Of a stretch of DNA of 64,000 nt, positions 53,647-64,000 are shown one piece after another (the first letter of the stretch is position 1; every line of letters starts with the position of its first letter). The position numbers were made by a program, and so were the translations under genes. The notes under the pieces were generated by a model that saw only the letters and a list, made by a program, of their open reading frames with translations, searched no databases and had not been told where the DNA came from. The stretch covers positions 62,001-126,000 of the forward strand of contig JAQOOI010000055.1 in assembly GCA_028554645.1 (NCBI GenBank). The letters run 5' to 3'. Source of the stretch: Omphalotus guepiniiformis. Taxonomy: Eukaryota; Basidiomycota; Agaricomycetes; Agaricales; Omphalotaceae.

Positions 53647-56600
53647 TTAAACGACGGGTGAGTAAATTGGAAGAAGCTCAATTATGAGCTGACCTATGAT
53701 GGTGACAATTGAAGTCAACACGAGCGAGTACAAAGCGGCCCTCTTGAATCCTGCTTTGAGAACTGAAGCATCGATCACATCGCCGTTTGCGAGTATGACG
53801 GGATTTGATATTTTGACTTCGGGTGTCTCGACGATTATATCTTGTTTCTCTTTGTCCATGTCGGTTTCGCTGAAGAATTCTGGTTGACTTATTTCAGCCT
53901 CCAGGTGAGTATCCAAATTAGCAATTCCCCTTGTCCCCTTAAAATCGTATCTGGCGGGTTCTAGACGAAGGTGTCAGCTAAAGTACATTCTTTAGTGAGG
54001 TTGGGGTCGACTCACTCAAAAGCGACAGGCCAACAGTAATGATTCCGGAGAACAAAAGACCAGTCAAACCACTGCAGACAGCAGAATATGGGTTAGCTAG
54101 ATTGGTTATATTGATGCTCCCTGACAGTACGACAATTAGATGAATCAAAGAACATCCAATTAATGTAAACATACCATATATCTTCCAGCATCCGATCATC
54201 CACGCAGCCATCCCCAAGACAGCTCCGATAATAGGACCGAGGATGACTGCAACCTTGTTCAATTTGCTCCATGAGACTGTTAAAGCTATAGGAATGACCG
54301 CTGGGCTGAGAACGACTCCTCTGAAGGGCCACGTCAATTGAAAAATCTGCAGTAGAACTTTGTAAACGCTTACTGGACGTAGAATAGCTAAACACTTGTC
54401 AGTAGATTTCAATTGACTCTGACTGCATTGAACTTACCCATCCAAGGTCGACTCCTGCCTTGTGGAGCTAAGTCACAACGTTGTACATTCAAAAGATGTT
54501 TTGCATAGTAAAGCGCCTATTTGACTTACAATTACTGACCAAGCACCCATCCATACCGCCCAAAAGCAAATGAAGTAGTGGGAAACCCGCACGATTTCCG
54601 GTCCCTTGGCGTTGGGTCGGAAGTATGTCCGGTAGATACTACAAAGGATGCGTATAATGGAATGGGCTACGATGACAAAAGTTTGCAGGCTTACTCGTAG
54701 GAACTAAAGTAGGAAGAACTAGGTCAACCTGTGACATACCAGACGAGACGTTTCATACGTAGAAAAGACTTGAGACGCCGATGAGCTCAGCGCTAGTCGC
54801 TGAAGTGACAGCCATACTACGAGAAATGTCCAGCCATTTCATTAAGAAAAGTACTAGGCAACTTACAAGACGACCAGCAGAACTGCAACAGCTCCATTTT
54901 TGCCCATCAAGACTGCGGCTGCTGCCGGCGCTGCCAGCCCAGCACTCGTTTGAGACGCAGATAAAGGGTTTGGGTATGTCGGAAAGTCAGGCTGTGAAGA
55001 AAGTTAGCTCGATGTACGGGCGTCCCGGATCAGCGGGGGCTTACATTCTTGAGTAAAGCCCGAGCAGCTAGCCCCAAACAAGAGGCGAACGCGAAGGGAA
55101 CAGCAAACCAAGATAAACCACCGAGCATCTACAAGGACCGTAAGTCTTTGAGTAGATGGCTACGATGCAAACGTACATAAGCTTTAGTAGTCGATGTCGG
55201 GTGACTAGCAATGGCCTAAGTTCATTTTGCCGCTAGTCAGAATAGTTCTGTCGGTAATGAGGTTGATTAACTCACACGTTGCCAGTAACCTGGTTTAAAT
55301 AAGTGTGTCCGTCAATAGAGCTACTTGTTAATATATATATAGCTTTCCATTACCTTGATCACAAAAGATGCCTGAGAACCCACTCAGGATCGTGGCTGCA
55401 CCAAAAACAAGTCCCTGGTTGCTTTTCATAGTTAAGTAGCTGCCATTCTGATTTCCGACCACAGGTGTATCCACGGAAGCCGATTGTAACAGATCATATA
55501 GACCAGAAAGACCCTGTGTCGCAGGGGAGGTACCGCTGGAGAATCATATAAGAGACTGTGTCTGTGGAATAAGGTCAACGTGCTCACTAAGTTCGGAAAA
55601 CGAACTGCAATCAAACAGTGTCAACGAAGCAATCGAAGTAGAAAAACCCAACACCAACAATGTAAATTATGATGAATAAGATTACAGTGTGGCTCCAATC
55701 GCATATGAATGTAGCTCGCAAACCGCTGTAAGAGGTCGAGATGAGTCAAGGTTCGGTAAATTGCGAACCGAATACTCACCCAACGAGTACATAAACTGCT
55801 ATTCCCACTGGAAGTAGCATACAAGCAGCATCTAGATATGTATTAGCTACTAATGAACGGAAAGGCACCATGGCCTACGCTCACCAGTATTCATGCCTGT
55901 CAGAGCTGTCACGGTCGCGGCTCCTCCCACTACAAAACAGACTCAAGTCATCAAAGGGGATGTGACTGACGAACGAGACGCAACTCACGGAGTAACGACC
56001 CGCAGACAACTAACACGCAAAGAAACCCGTAGAACGTGAACAGCAGATGGGCACCTGTACCGAAACGTACTTGAACAATCTGTGCAGATACATCAACGAC
56101 AAGAAAACGTGACTAGAGAGAAAAACCGCATACTTCGAGGAATGTATGAGCTCCATTGGCGTTCATTTTAACCTTCGCAGCAACCATACCGAATATTGCT
56201 AGCTGAATGGTTCCTCCCACACCGTACCACCTAGGATTGTCCAGTGAGATCGTGTAAAGCCATATGTCTCGGGGAACCATACCATGGTCCGCTGATTCCA
56301 AAGGTATAGGCAGCGGTACTAGATTGCAGTAAAGTTGCACTCCAGGTCCAAGCGCTAACACTATTGCAGTCGACTGATTAGATGTCGAGTTCAGGAAACG
56401 AAATAATTCTGATGCATACATTCCGCAACAAACCAGACCAGGCTATACATGAAAACTTAGTGACTGATTTTCGATTAATGCAACGAGACTTACTTTGACG
56501 CTTCGCGAAGCACTCTTGATATAATGCAATCGTGAGCTCAGTTTGGCTCAGTACACCGAATAGCAGATATCTGACCGTAAACTCTTCGGAAGAACTTGGA

Positions 56601-56852
56601 GACATGTCGGTGAATTTGGATTGCAGGTATGTTATTACCAGCATCACACCGGCAAAAAAGAACCCAACGCCTATGTGCACGTTGATGACCTTAGAGACAG
56701 ATTACTGGCTTCAAGATACACCATATCATACCCACAACAACGCCATAGCCCACGCTTTGATCTAATTTCGTGATTCTTTAAGTTGCAATCAAGAAAATTC
56801 TGGCTTGAAACTCACCTAGTAAAGGCTTGAATTCGGAGACTGCAGTCGACAT
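53647..56852 (-). CDS. DUR3-like sodium:solute symporter
   Basis: A many-exon gene read leftward from M-S-T-A-V-S-E-F-K-P-L-L-G (ATG 56852) to a stop at 53647. Segments resembling the fungal DUR3 urea/polyamine transporter family (SSS superfamily) are V-G-Y-G-V-V-V-G-M, I-T-Y-L-Q-S-K-F-T...S-S-E-E-F-T, A-A-K-V-K-M-N-A-N-G-A-H-T-F-L-E-V, V-L-S-P-A-V-I-P-I-A-L-T-V-S-W-S-K-L-N-K, and the cytoplasmic Y-D-F-K-G-T-R-G-I-A. Hydrophobic helices fill the exons between. One exon joint was checked: a 57-nt intron at about 53965-54021 restores L-S-L-L-K-P-A-R-Y-D-F. Not all of the more than twelve joints were verified, so a hidden defect is possible. The C-terminus after the last helix is short. Substrate is probably urea or another small nitrogen compound; as neighbour of GH30 and an oxidase the link is unclear. 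Confidence 0.75.
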
Positions 56853-57335
56853 CACGTTTGGGATACGAGCGGGGTGCGAGTCGTTCGGCAGTCCTTGAAC
56901 GACTCGGAGCTTTCATTCACTTCATCATGCAGCTCCAATAGAGATAAGAAGTGTGTTCCTCGTGAGAGAAGTATCGGTTCAGGGAGAAAAATGCTCAAAA
57001 AAGTAAGCATATGCTGAGTGGTGCAACGTTATCGGTTTACATTTGGTTATTCGGAGGGAGTATGTATAGATAGGGCTTATCAGTAGGGTGACACTTGCGC
57101 TGTCAGCCTAAATCATTGAGTTCGAGCGGGAGAAGGTTCTCGAGAGAACAACTGAAGTTGCACAGCCACTTCTAACTTGGTAATTGCACACCAACTAACA
57201 AGTCAATTTCGGACAATTTCCATCTCCCAAAGAATAATTAAATTACAATCCATCTAGCTATTTGTGCACATTGCGCCTTTCTATTGAACTTTACAGTTCT
57301 ACAATCTTCATTCGTACAAAGAAAGATTCCTTAGT
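56853..57335. promoter_or_regulatory. Spacer between transporter start and FAD oxidase end
   Basis: Contains the transporter promoter (leftward) and the 3' end of the BBE oxidase. No gene is seen. Confidence 0.4.
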
Positions 57336-59102
57336 TCAAAACGTTATGGGACACCATTTCGAGAAGAGCAGGTCTGGATCGTACTCCTTCTTCAGCTCTT
57401 GCAGACGAGGGTAGTTATCACCAAACAAGTTCTTTGCGCTTGTTCGACTTCCACCGTTGATCATCGCCGAAGGATCTTCTGAAACTAAGACACAGTACTA
57501 GGTCAGGTCCAGGTTCAAATGTAAGATGAGTAATGAAGCTCACTGTAATTCCCGTAGCCACAGTTAGTGTCGGCGGAGATCTTCTTCTCGCTGCGAAGAA
57601 TAATATCGATTGCGGCTGTGATCGCCTTTCGAACATCGGGCAGCTTCTCCGCATGTCCATCCCAAGAGGCGAAAGAGACACAACTGACTCGAGCGCCCCT
57701 GACATGAGAGGAGTCTCCAGTGGGCATACTGAGGACCTTCTTGACCGGCAAGTATTCGAAAACGAAGGACACAGCGAGGTCGAGTTCCTCAGACACTTTC
57801 ATGATGGTAGACATCAACTCATCAGCGGCATCGACGATGGGTGCGCTAACGAAAACGCCTTTCAGGTAGTAGTTCTTGCCGTGTGGGACTCCGTCATTCT
57901 GTTTGACCGGAGTTGGTAAGGCATACATTTAAAAGTGACCATTGCAAAACTCACCTGAAGACTGTTAAGAACTTCATAGGGTACTTCTTTCACCGTGTCC
58001 AAGAATGGTCCTGGGAGTTGTTTGTATGAGACCTGAACAGCTGGACAGAAAACACGATGGCGTACCAATATCGAAGAAGGGCTTGAAATGAGCTCGGCCT
58101 TCCTCCTCAGAGCCGTTCCAAAACATAATCAAGACGTTCATGGCCTACATCAACTACCTGTTCAGATCCCAAGACTTGCGCGGATGACAGGGAACACGAA
58201 CCTTGCCATCTGGTCCTCTCGTCAAGGCGTGGAAAATCGCCTCCCTCTCATCAAGTCCATTGCGGTACCACTTGTCGAACTGTGTCATCAACGCACTTAG
58301 TGCGGTTCCAGGGAAGAGTGCGATTCCAGCAAAGATGGTTTTCCTCTGAGGGTGAAGTTGCATGACGAACTCAGTGACTACACCAAAGTTGGATCCTGCG
58401 CCACGAATGGCCCAAAAGAGATCAGGGTTCTCCGTTGCGCTTACGGTACGAATCTTCCCGTCAGCAGTGACAAGGGTGACCTATGACGATGTATCAGATA
58501 AAGGTGAGGGAAGTTGAAGATATGCTAACGTACTTGCACCAGGTTATCCAGAGCAAGACCGTATTGACCGGTAAGGAATCCGTAGCCTCCGCCAAGAATA
58601 AGCCTGTGCGATAGTCAGATCTCGAAATTTATAAGTATAACCAAGGCTATTTACCCTCCGACACCAGTCTGAAGTCCCGGGTCAGTTCGAGTCTTATCAG
58701 TCGTAAAAAAGAACTCACATGGTTTACTGTACCACCGACAGTGGCCAAACCATATTCAATAGCAGCTTTGTCCACCGTTCCCCAGACTGCGCCACCGCCA
58801 ATGTACCCCAACTTCTTCTCGGGGTCAACTCTGCACCCAGCGAAATATCGAGACAAATCGATCACAAGTCCACCTTCTGTGGATGATGCGCCAGCAGCAC
58901 TGTGCCCCCCTCCACGAACCGCAAGAGGGAGACCTTGCTTCTTGGCGTAATCCAAGGCAACTGCAACATCCTCCGGGGATTTCACGAAAGCCACGATTTT
59001 AGCCTTCTGCTCGGCATTAGCAGCCCAGCGATGAAGAGCTTCAGCGTAATCGGGAGATGCGGCTGTTACCCAATCACCGGTGAATGTGGAAGGAGCAGAC
59101 AT
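57336..59102 (-). CDS. BBE-type FAD-linked oxidoreductase
   Basis: A flavin oxidase of the berberine-bridge-enzyme/VAO group. Read leftward: start M-S-A-P-S-T-F at 59102, the FAD_binding_4 motif V-R-G-G-G-H-S-A-A-G with the His that normally bonds the flavin covalently, L-I-L-G-G-G-Y-G-F-L-T-G-Q-Y-G-L-A-L-D-N, N-P-D-L-F-W-A-I-R-G-A-G, and the C-terminal BBE motif N-Y-P-R-L-Q-E-L-K-K-E-Y-D-P. TGA at 57336-57338. No Cys is visible at the second flavin-bond position, so the cofactor is probably held by the single His. About eight introns. There is no signal peptide when starting at 59102; an in-frame extension to 59204 would add a hydrophobic leader but looks like 5' leader sequence. Substrate unknown; such enzymes oxidise sugars, alcohols or secondary metabolites. 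A fragment of its 5' end lies at 31244-31311. Confidence 0.83.
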
Positions 59103-60330
59103 GTTTGAAAATGTAGAAGTTATCGAAGTTGTTGAGTTCGAGTTGAGAAATCTGGGGAAAATGGACAACAAATTATATAGCGAACGCTGAAGAGCCCAGA
59201 CCATAGAGAGTTGAGACAGTCATCCCTCTTGAACTCGGTGTGCGTTGTGCGTCGAGGACAGAGGAGCGGTCGCGCATTCCTAAATGGTATCGCTTGTCGG
59301 AATGAAAATCTAGATGAAGCTCGAGTCTTGAAAGCTGCATCGAGACCGACTTCATGAAAGAGAGCCGTAGTATCAGCGGATTGCTTTTGGTGATACGAGG
59401 CATCGAGACCGGCTTGTTCAAGGAGAGCGGTAGAATAATCGGGCTTGTTTGAATAGAAAGAGGGTTCTAGATTGGATTCAAGGGTAGAGTTCCGGGGAGA
59501 AAGCTGTAATTACAGCTAATCTTCGTCTAAACACAAAAAAATGCGGTGTGCGGTATTAGGACCAAGAGTTGCGAACGCAGGACCACAGTGAAGCCTGCGA
59601 ATCGGAAGCTAAGTAAGATAGGCTCTACATAGCCTTCATCAGAGTTGATTTGATGTTCGGAAATGCACCGATAAAAGAAGTGAAGAAGGGTTTCCTGCGA
59701 CGGATAAGCGGGGCAGTTTCCTCTGAACCTTGATATCTCATAGGTCTTGCGAGAGCTGCAAGAAGCATATAATGAGAGAATCTCAAGTCGAGTGGGCTGC
59801 GTAAAAAATAGAAGTTAAGTAGAACACATTGGATGCTCTGAAGTTCAAGTTGAAGATTACTGTAGCTGTCTGTCGAAGTTGAACCTGCCTACGTGGGAAA
59901 AACTAGTATAACATAATCGCCCGCACATTTACGATCTAATCTAATCTAATGTGGCGCAGTGCACCATTGCTTTCAAGCTCTCAAGAATTCCTATCTAAGT
60001 ACATGTTAGTTATTCAGGTTATGTCAGAGATACTAAATCGACCAGGTAAAGTCTCTCCAGTTTGAACTTCGCACCATCTACTGTTCGGCACTTCGGGTCG
60101 TCAGCCGGCAATATCAAGGTACGACAACTATCTGTTCTGACTGAGCACAACGTTTGGTTCGCCGAGTTCCATCTTCGTTATTTGCTGCACCAGAGATGTC
60201 CCACTGTTATTGCTCGCCAACATATATAAATTAGATCATGCATATCATAAATAGACCGGCGCTATATACATTTATATTCTGCAAAAATGCAGCACCAAAT
60301 TAGAACGCACAACCACTCCATCTCGTTCTT
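59103..60330. promoter_or_regulatory. Oxidase upstream region and right edge of unit 2
   Basis: No gene is seen. It contains two imperfect direct repeats beginning CATCGAGACCG (about 59338 and 59400), a block (59670-59880) that matches unit 1 at about 31350-31560, and the right edge of the duplication at about 60246. The 82-codon minus-strand frame at 59173-59421 is made of these repeats and is not a gene. Confidence 0.45.
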
Positions 60331-62335
60331 TTATATCTTATACCCACCAGCGAGACCCATCACATTCTCTGGGTCGTACCGCTTTCTAATTTGTTGCAAT
60401 CTCTCAACATTCTTACCGTACAATTGATGAATAGTAGCGTCCGGGTGAGCAATGTTGGGATAGTAAGAGGTACCCGTGACGTTCTGACCATCGCGAACCG
60501 CAGCTGCGACTAAGTTATTAGTCATTGTCATCATTCCCCCGCGAACTTTGACGTCGTTTTCAGGACCATCCCAGGCGATGTATGCGCTGACTGGTTCATC
60601 AAACACGCTTCGGTCTGAAGGGTACGCAGAAGGAGAACCGTGCGAGAGGTAATCTGGGAGGAAGATCTCCACGATGTTCATGACAAACGCAGGTGATAAT
60701 TCACGCCCCCAGTACTGACGTAAAGACATTAATAGCATGACGGTAAGTGAAGGCATTTGACGTACCTCAGTCTGAGCTGCTACTTCCTCAAGTAGAGGTA
60801 CGGTGAATGACTTGACGGGGGCGACACCGAAAACGACGCTAGAATGGGAATACATGTGTGATAAGTCTCTGATACGCAATGAAAACATACCGTGATCCAC
60901 CAGGAGAGGGCAATCCTTGTGTGTTGAGTTCCATGAAATCTGTAGTGTGAACTTCGATTTGGGCATTCGGAATTGCCAAAAGCTTGTCGAAAACGCCCTT
61001 TGGTGGCTTCGCGGCATCGTAGAAGACAAGGATACGAAGAATGAGCTATGTAAACAGGTTCAGCAATGCTGCAACGACGGTGGCTTATGTACATACCTGG
61101 CCCATGAAATAGATGTATTCAGCATTGATTGCTGCACGAGGGTCGGTCACTTCCACCTGATGTGCGGCTACAGCTCGATTGGCTGCATCCATCGATTCAG
61201 AAGGGACGGTAATGACACCAGCCTGAGGCACGATGATGAACGATGGATAATCTGAACTAATTCGCAATAGCAAACTTACCCAAATGTCTGATTGCGGGTA
61301 CGTCTTCATGGTGAATTGCGTTACTATACCCTGAAGAACAATATGACGAAATATTGACTACGAGACTCTGATGCCAACTTACAAAGTTGTTCATCCCGCC
61401 CTAGAAACACTTGAGCAACAGAACCAGAGATATATTAGAAAGAACTCACCTTGAGCGCAAAGAAGATGTCTGGGTTCACTTCTTCGCTCGCCTGAGTCAC
61501 AACACCGTTAGGCAGTACTACTTCATAGGCGACGATCGAGTCAATTCCGAGTCCGTACATGTTGGTCCTCCATGAAAGCCCTGTGATAATATTTTTGAGA
61601 GAGAAAGTTCGATATATGGCTCAATGACAACGTACCTCCTCCTAGTAAGAAGCCTGCTACGCCCACACCAGATACCCGCCCGCCAACAACAGAAACCCCA
61701 AATGGCTTCAGGAAACCGTAGACAGCATCCCAAGGGAGTCCAGCTCCGATATCAGCAGTTTGATTCCCAGCGTGATATCTCAGTTGTGAGAATCGAGTCA
61801 TGGTGATATGTACCCCTTTGGTAGAAGAAGACCCAACATGAGGATGTTTACCACCGCCTTTGATCTACGATAATCAGTAATGGTTGACATAGATATGGAT
61901 GGACACCTACTGCAAATGGTGTCTTGGTACGAGCAATTATTCGAAGCTAACAAGGAAACATGAGTAGGTTGGAGAAACACGAACACTCGACCACTGTACT
62001 CACGATCGTGGAGACATCCTCAGGATCGGCGGGTTCAACGGAGCAAGCAGAGTCCTCAGAGCTCGAGTCAAGCCAATGAGCAATACCATCAGCATATTGG
62101 GAGGAACCTGAGGCCAGGCTCGCTGAGCGAACAGTGATTTCAACCAAAACGTAAACTTGCCTGGGAAATACACAGCAGACACGTTTGAAATCGACTGCGC
62201 AATCTCTACACACGTTGCATGGGCATTGGTGTCTTGAGGCGCAACCACCCATCGCGCGAGGCGCAGGTCGAAATTGCGGAGCGCATACGACACCAGCAAA
62301 CCGAATGCGAACACCGATATCCTTGATGAAAACAT
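60331..62335 (-). CDS. Secreted FAD-linked oxidase, second family member
   Basis: Another VAO/BBE-group enzyme, read leftward from M-F-S-S-R-I-S-V-F-A-F-G-L-L-V-S (62335; a signal peptide) to TAA at 60331. Domain motifs: H-W-L-D-S-S-S-E-D-S-A-C-S-V-E-P-A-D-P-E-D-V, S-S-S-T-K-G-V-H-I-T-M-T-R-F, A-D-I-G-A-G-L-P-W-D-A-V-Y, V-S-G-V-G-V-A-G-F-L-L-G-G-G and, at the end, R-Y-D-P-E-N-V-M-G-L-A-G-G. About ten introns. The conserved I-K-G-G-G-H-x is I-K-G-G-G-K-H here (about 61836-61857): Lys stands where the flavin-binding His is expected and a His follows directly. This is a different subfamily from the neighbour at 57336 and is not part of the duplicated unit. It shares a 426-bp upstream region with the divergent FunK1 gene. 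Confidence 0.82.
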
Positions 62336-62761
62336 TTCGGCGATGAAGAAGCGATGGCTTCAAAGCACCATGATATATGCCTAGCTCTTGGCCGCACAAT
62401 TGCTGCCGGAACCGCCATGTTGCATTAGAATAGATTGAATAAAAGTTCTTCTGGGGTTTTCCGCAAAAAAAGGAACGGCCGCGGTTCGCGACGGTAAGTC
62501 CGAAGTGTGCGGTGCGGTGAGCTCGCGCGATTTTTTGGGTCTAGAATGGTAGGTGTCCCTCGAGCCTGACTCGAGAACAGCCCAGCACATCTTTCTGTGC
62601 TTTTATATGTCCTGATCGCTGCCCTGAATGTCTGCGAGAGAGTTTGAAAGGCGCAACTGCGCTGCCGGCGGTTCGGTGATTGAACATTATCACGTGATGG
62701 TGTCCCACGACGCGAAAAAGCCGTGCTCACAAAGTTATCTGCACAAATATCACTAGGAAGC
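62336..62761. promoter_or_regulatory. Bidirectional promoter region
   Basis: A 426-bp interval between divergent starts (FAD oxidase leftward from 62335, FunK1 gene rightward from 62762). It includes a GC-rich stretch at about 62475-62500 and a CACGTG palindrome at about 62691-62696. No gene is seen. Confidence 0.35.
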
Positions 62762-64000
62762 ATGACAGGCGCTCGATGTCGCGCTTATGCCATTGAAATG
62801 CACGGTAAATTCATAGGTCCGCTCGACAACCGCGAATTCCTATACACATTTTTCGGAGAAGATGCATTCCATGTGCCTTCCGTTCCTTCCATCTCCTGGA
62901 ATGATGCGCTCAAGCAAAAGTTTGTTGATGTACCTCAGGACAACGAGAGGACAATGTACACCCCACTCGTAAAGCGTCTACCATCTTCCCATAGATATTC
63001 TGCTGATCTGATCTTTTAGGCGAACGCCATCTTGAGCTGTATCAATGAACCATTTGAATATATCGCTACTCACAATTACCAAGACGTCAGCCATCTCGAA
63101 AACGCGTCTGACTCTGCCCCAGATGGTATGATATACGACAAGTATCGGTGTGCAAATCGAAAAGCCAAGTCCGACTCGGCCTTCTCCGACTTGCTAATAG
63201 AGATCAAGGACGGTAAGCAGAGTATCACCTTCGAGGATTCTGAAGAGAGGCCGTTCGAGGTAGGAAGCGATGAGGCAGTTCTCCTTCGAGGTCAGCTTGT
63301 CGAACATGCTGTCACTCATTTTGCCAACCAACACCGAACCCACCTCTTCATGGTCTTCATTCTGGGAAAGACTGCTCGATTGATTCGTTGGGATCGTGCC
63401 GGAGCTCTTGTCACTAACGCATTCCGTTACGATCAAGAGCCCTATCTGGCAGAATTTTGCTACCGCTACACACGTGCAACACCAGAAGCTCGTGGTATCG
63501 ACACTACGGTCGAGCGAATGCCCTCGGACGATGAAGTAGGCGAAGAAGCCCGACAGCAGCTCGGTTTAGGCTTAGCTGAGCCCATCTTCAAGTTTCAGGT
63601 CTGGAATGACCCTCCGAAATCGACATTATCCTCGAACAGAGGGACAAATAGGAAGGACACCGGGCAAACGCGGAAGGCTCCTGAACATGAAAGGTATCCG
63701 AACGACTACGATGAAGAAGAGATCGAGGAGGAGAAGACAAGTACTGGAATATCCTATTACGGCGGGAAGCCCTTTTACGCAGATACTCACTCTGTAGTTG
63801 GCCGAGCCACCCAAATGATCAAGGTTTGGGATCCCCGACGTAAGGCGGTCGTAATGCTCAAAGATTGTTGGCGCGCTGTCTCCGAAGGTATTCTTCCTGA
63901 AGGCCATATATATGCTATGCTCAACGATAAGCGAGTTCATCATGTTCCGAACTGCCTCAGGGCTGGCGACGTCGATCCCTCATCCGCAAGGCATCGTACT
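62762..64000 (+). CDS. FunK1-like fungal protein kinase, 5' part
   Basis: The start of a large fungal-specific kinase family member (FunK1), cut by the window end. Exon 1 (62762-62955) begins M-T-G-A-R-C-R-A-Y-A; a 63-nt intron (62956-63018, GTACAC...TTTTAG) leads to A-N-A-I-L-S-C-I-N. Family-like features are T-H-L-F-M-V-F-I-L-G-K-T-A-R-L-I-R-W-D-R-A-G, the pre-kinase region V-G-R-A-T-Q-M-I-K-V-W-D, and V-M-L-K-D-C-W-R, whose Lys is the expected ATP-binding residue, followed by E-G-H-I-Y-A-M-L. FunK1 genes are strongly expanded in Agaricomycetes; their targets are largely unknown. The catalytic loop lies beyond base 64000, so integrity cannot be judged. Confidence 0.85.

Larger units (their letters stand above)
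32229..60246. repeat. Segmental duplication, unit 2 (with transposon)
   Basis: The second unit carries GH30 copy 2, the DUR3-like transporter and the BBE oxidase. Without the 17.8-kb element it would be about 10.2 kb. Its edges match those of unit 1 (CGATCTTGA left, AAATTAGATCATGCATAT right). It also has about 430 bp (about 53040-53470) and about 560 bp (59110-59670) that unit 1 lacks. Confidence 0.75.

Noticed and set aside
59173..59421. 82-codon minus-strand frame upstream of the BBE oxidase
   Set aside because: It consists of imperfect direct repeats and has no domain.

Overview
The window comes from the nuclear genome of a basidiomycete, most likely an Agaricomycete (mushroom-forming) fungus. 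The signs are genes split by many short GT-AG introns (about 50-60 nt), a FunK1-type kinase, a divergent BTB family, Kelch, P450 and GH30 genes typical of Agaricomycetes, and no operons. Exon boundaries below were read by eye and are approximate unless exact sites are stated.

Layout. 0-17 kb: an SMP-domain (seed maturation protein-like) gene, a Kelch protein, a cytochrome P450, two tandem pepsin-type aspartic proteases, a 3-kb stretch without a recognisable gene, a secreted Ser/Ala-rich protein, and a two-exon ISD11 gene (LYR-motif partner of the mitochondrial cysteine desulfurase). 17.2-22.3 kb (minus strand): a compact one-module peptide synthetase, C-A-T-C. 24.2-27.2 kb: the beta adaptin of a clathrin adaptor. 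27.6-60.2 kb: a tandem segmental duplication. Its unit is GH30 glucanase, then a DUR3-like solute symporter, then a BBE-type FAD oxidase. Unit 1 (about 27.64-32.23 kb) keeps only the GH30 gene and a deletion-fused scrap of the other two. Unit 2 (about 32.23-60.25 kb) keeps all three but is split by a 17.8-kb transposon. 60.3-64 kb: a second, secreted FAD oxidase and, divergently, a FunK1-like kinase gene running off the end.

The main discovery is the element at 35109-52933. It has near-perfect terminal inverted repeats of about 229 bp ending TATGCTGTTCC, flanked by a 6-bp target duplication CCTGTA. The intact empty site is still present in unit 1 at 30543. Inside are an rve-type DDE integrase, an acidic nuclear-type protein, a BTB-like protein, a predicted double-stranded-beta-helix Fe(II)/2-oxoglutarate oxygenase (HxD...H, TET/JBP-like at best), a minisatellite of about 21 units, a decayed polyubiquitin fragment, and an almost complete gene for the unfolded-protein-response sensor IRE1 with its own introns. 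The luminal part of this IRE1 is interrupted by about 1.5 kb from an unrelated conserved fungal gene. The element therefore looks like a DNA transposon that captures and carries whole host genes with introns.

No rRNA, tRNA, CRISPR array or replication origin was recognised. The window has no searchable database support; family names rest on remembered motifs.
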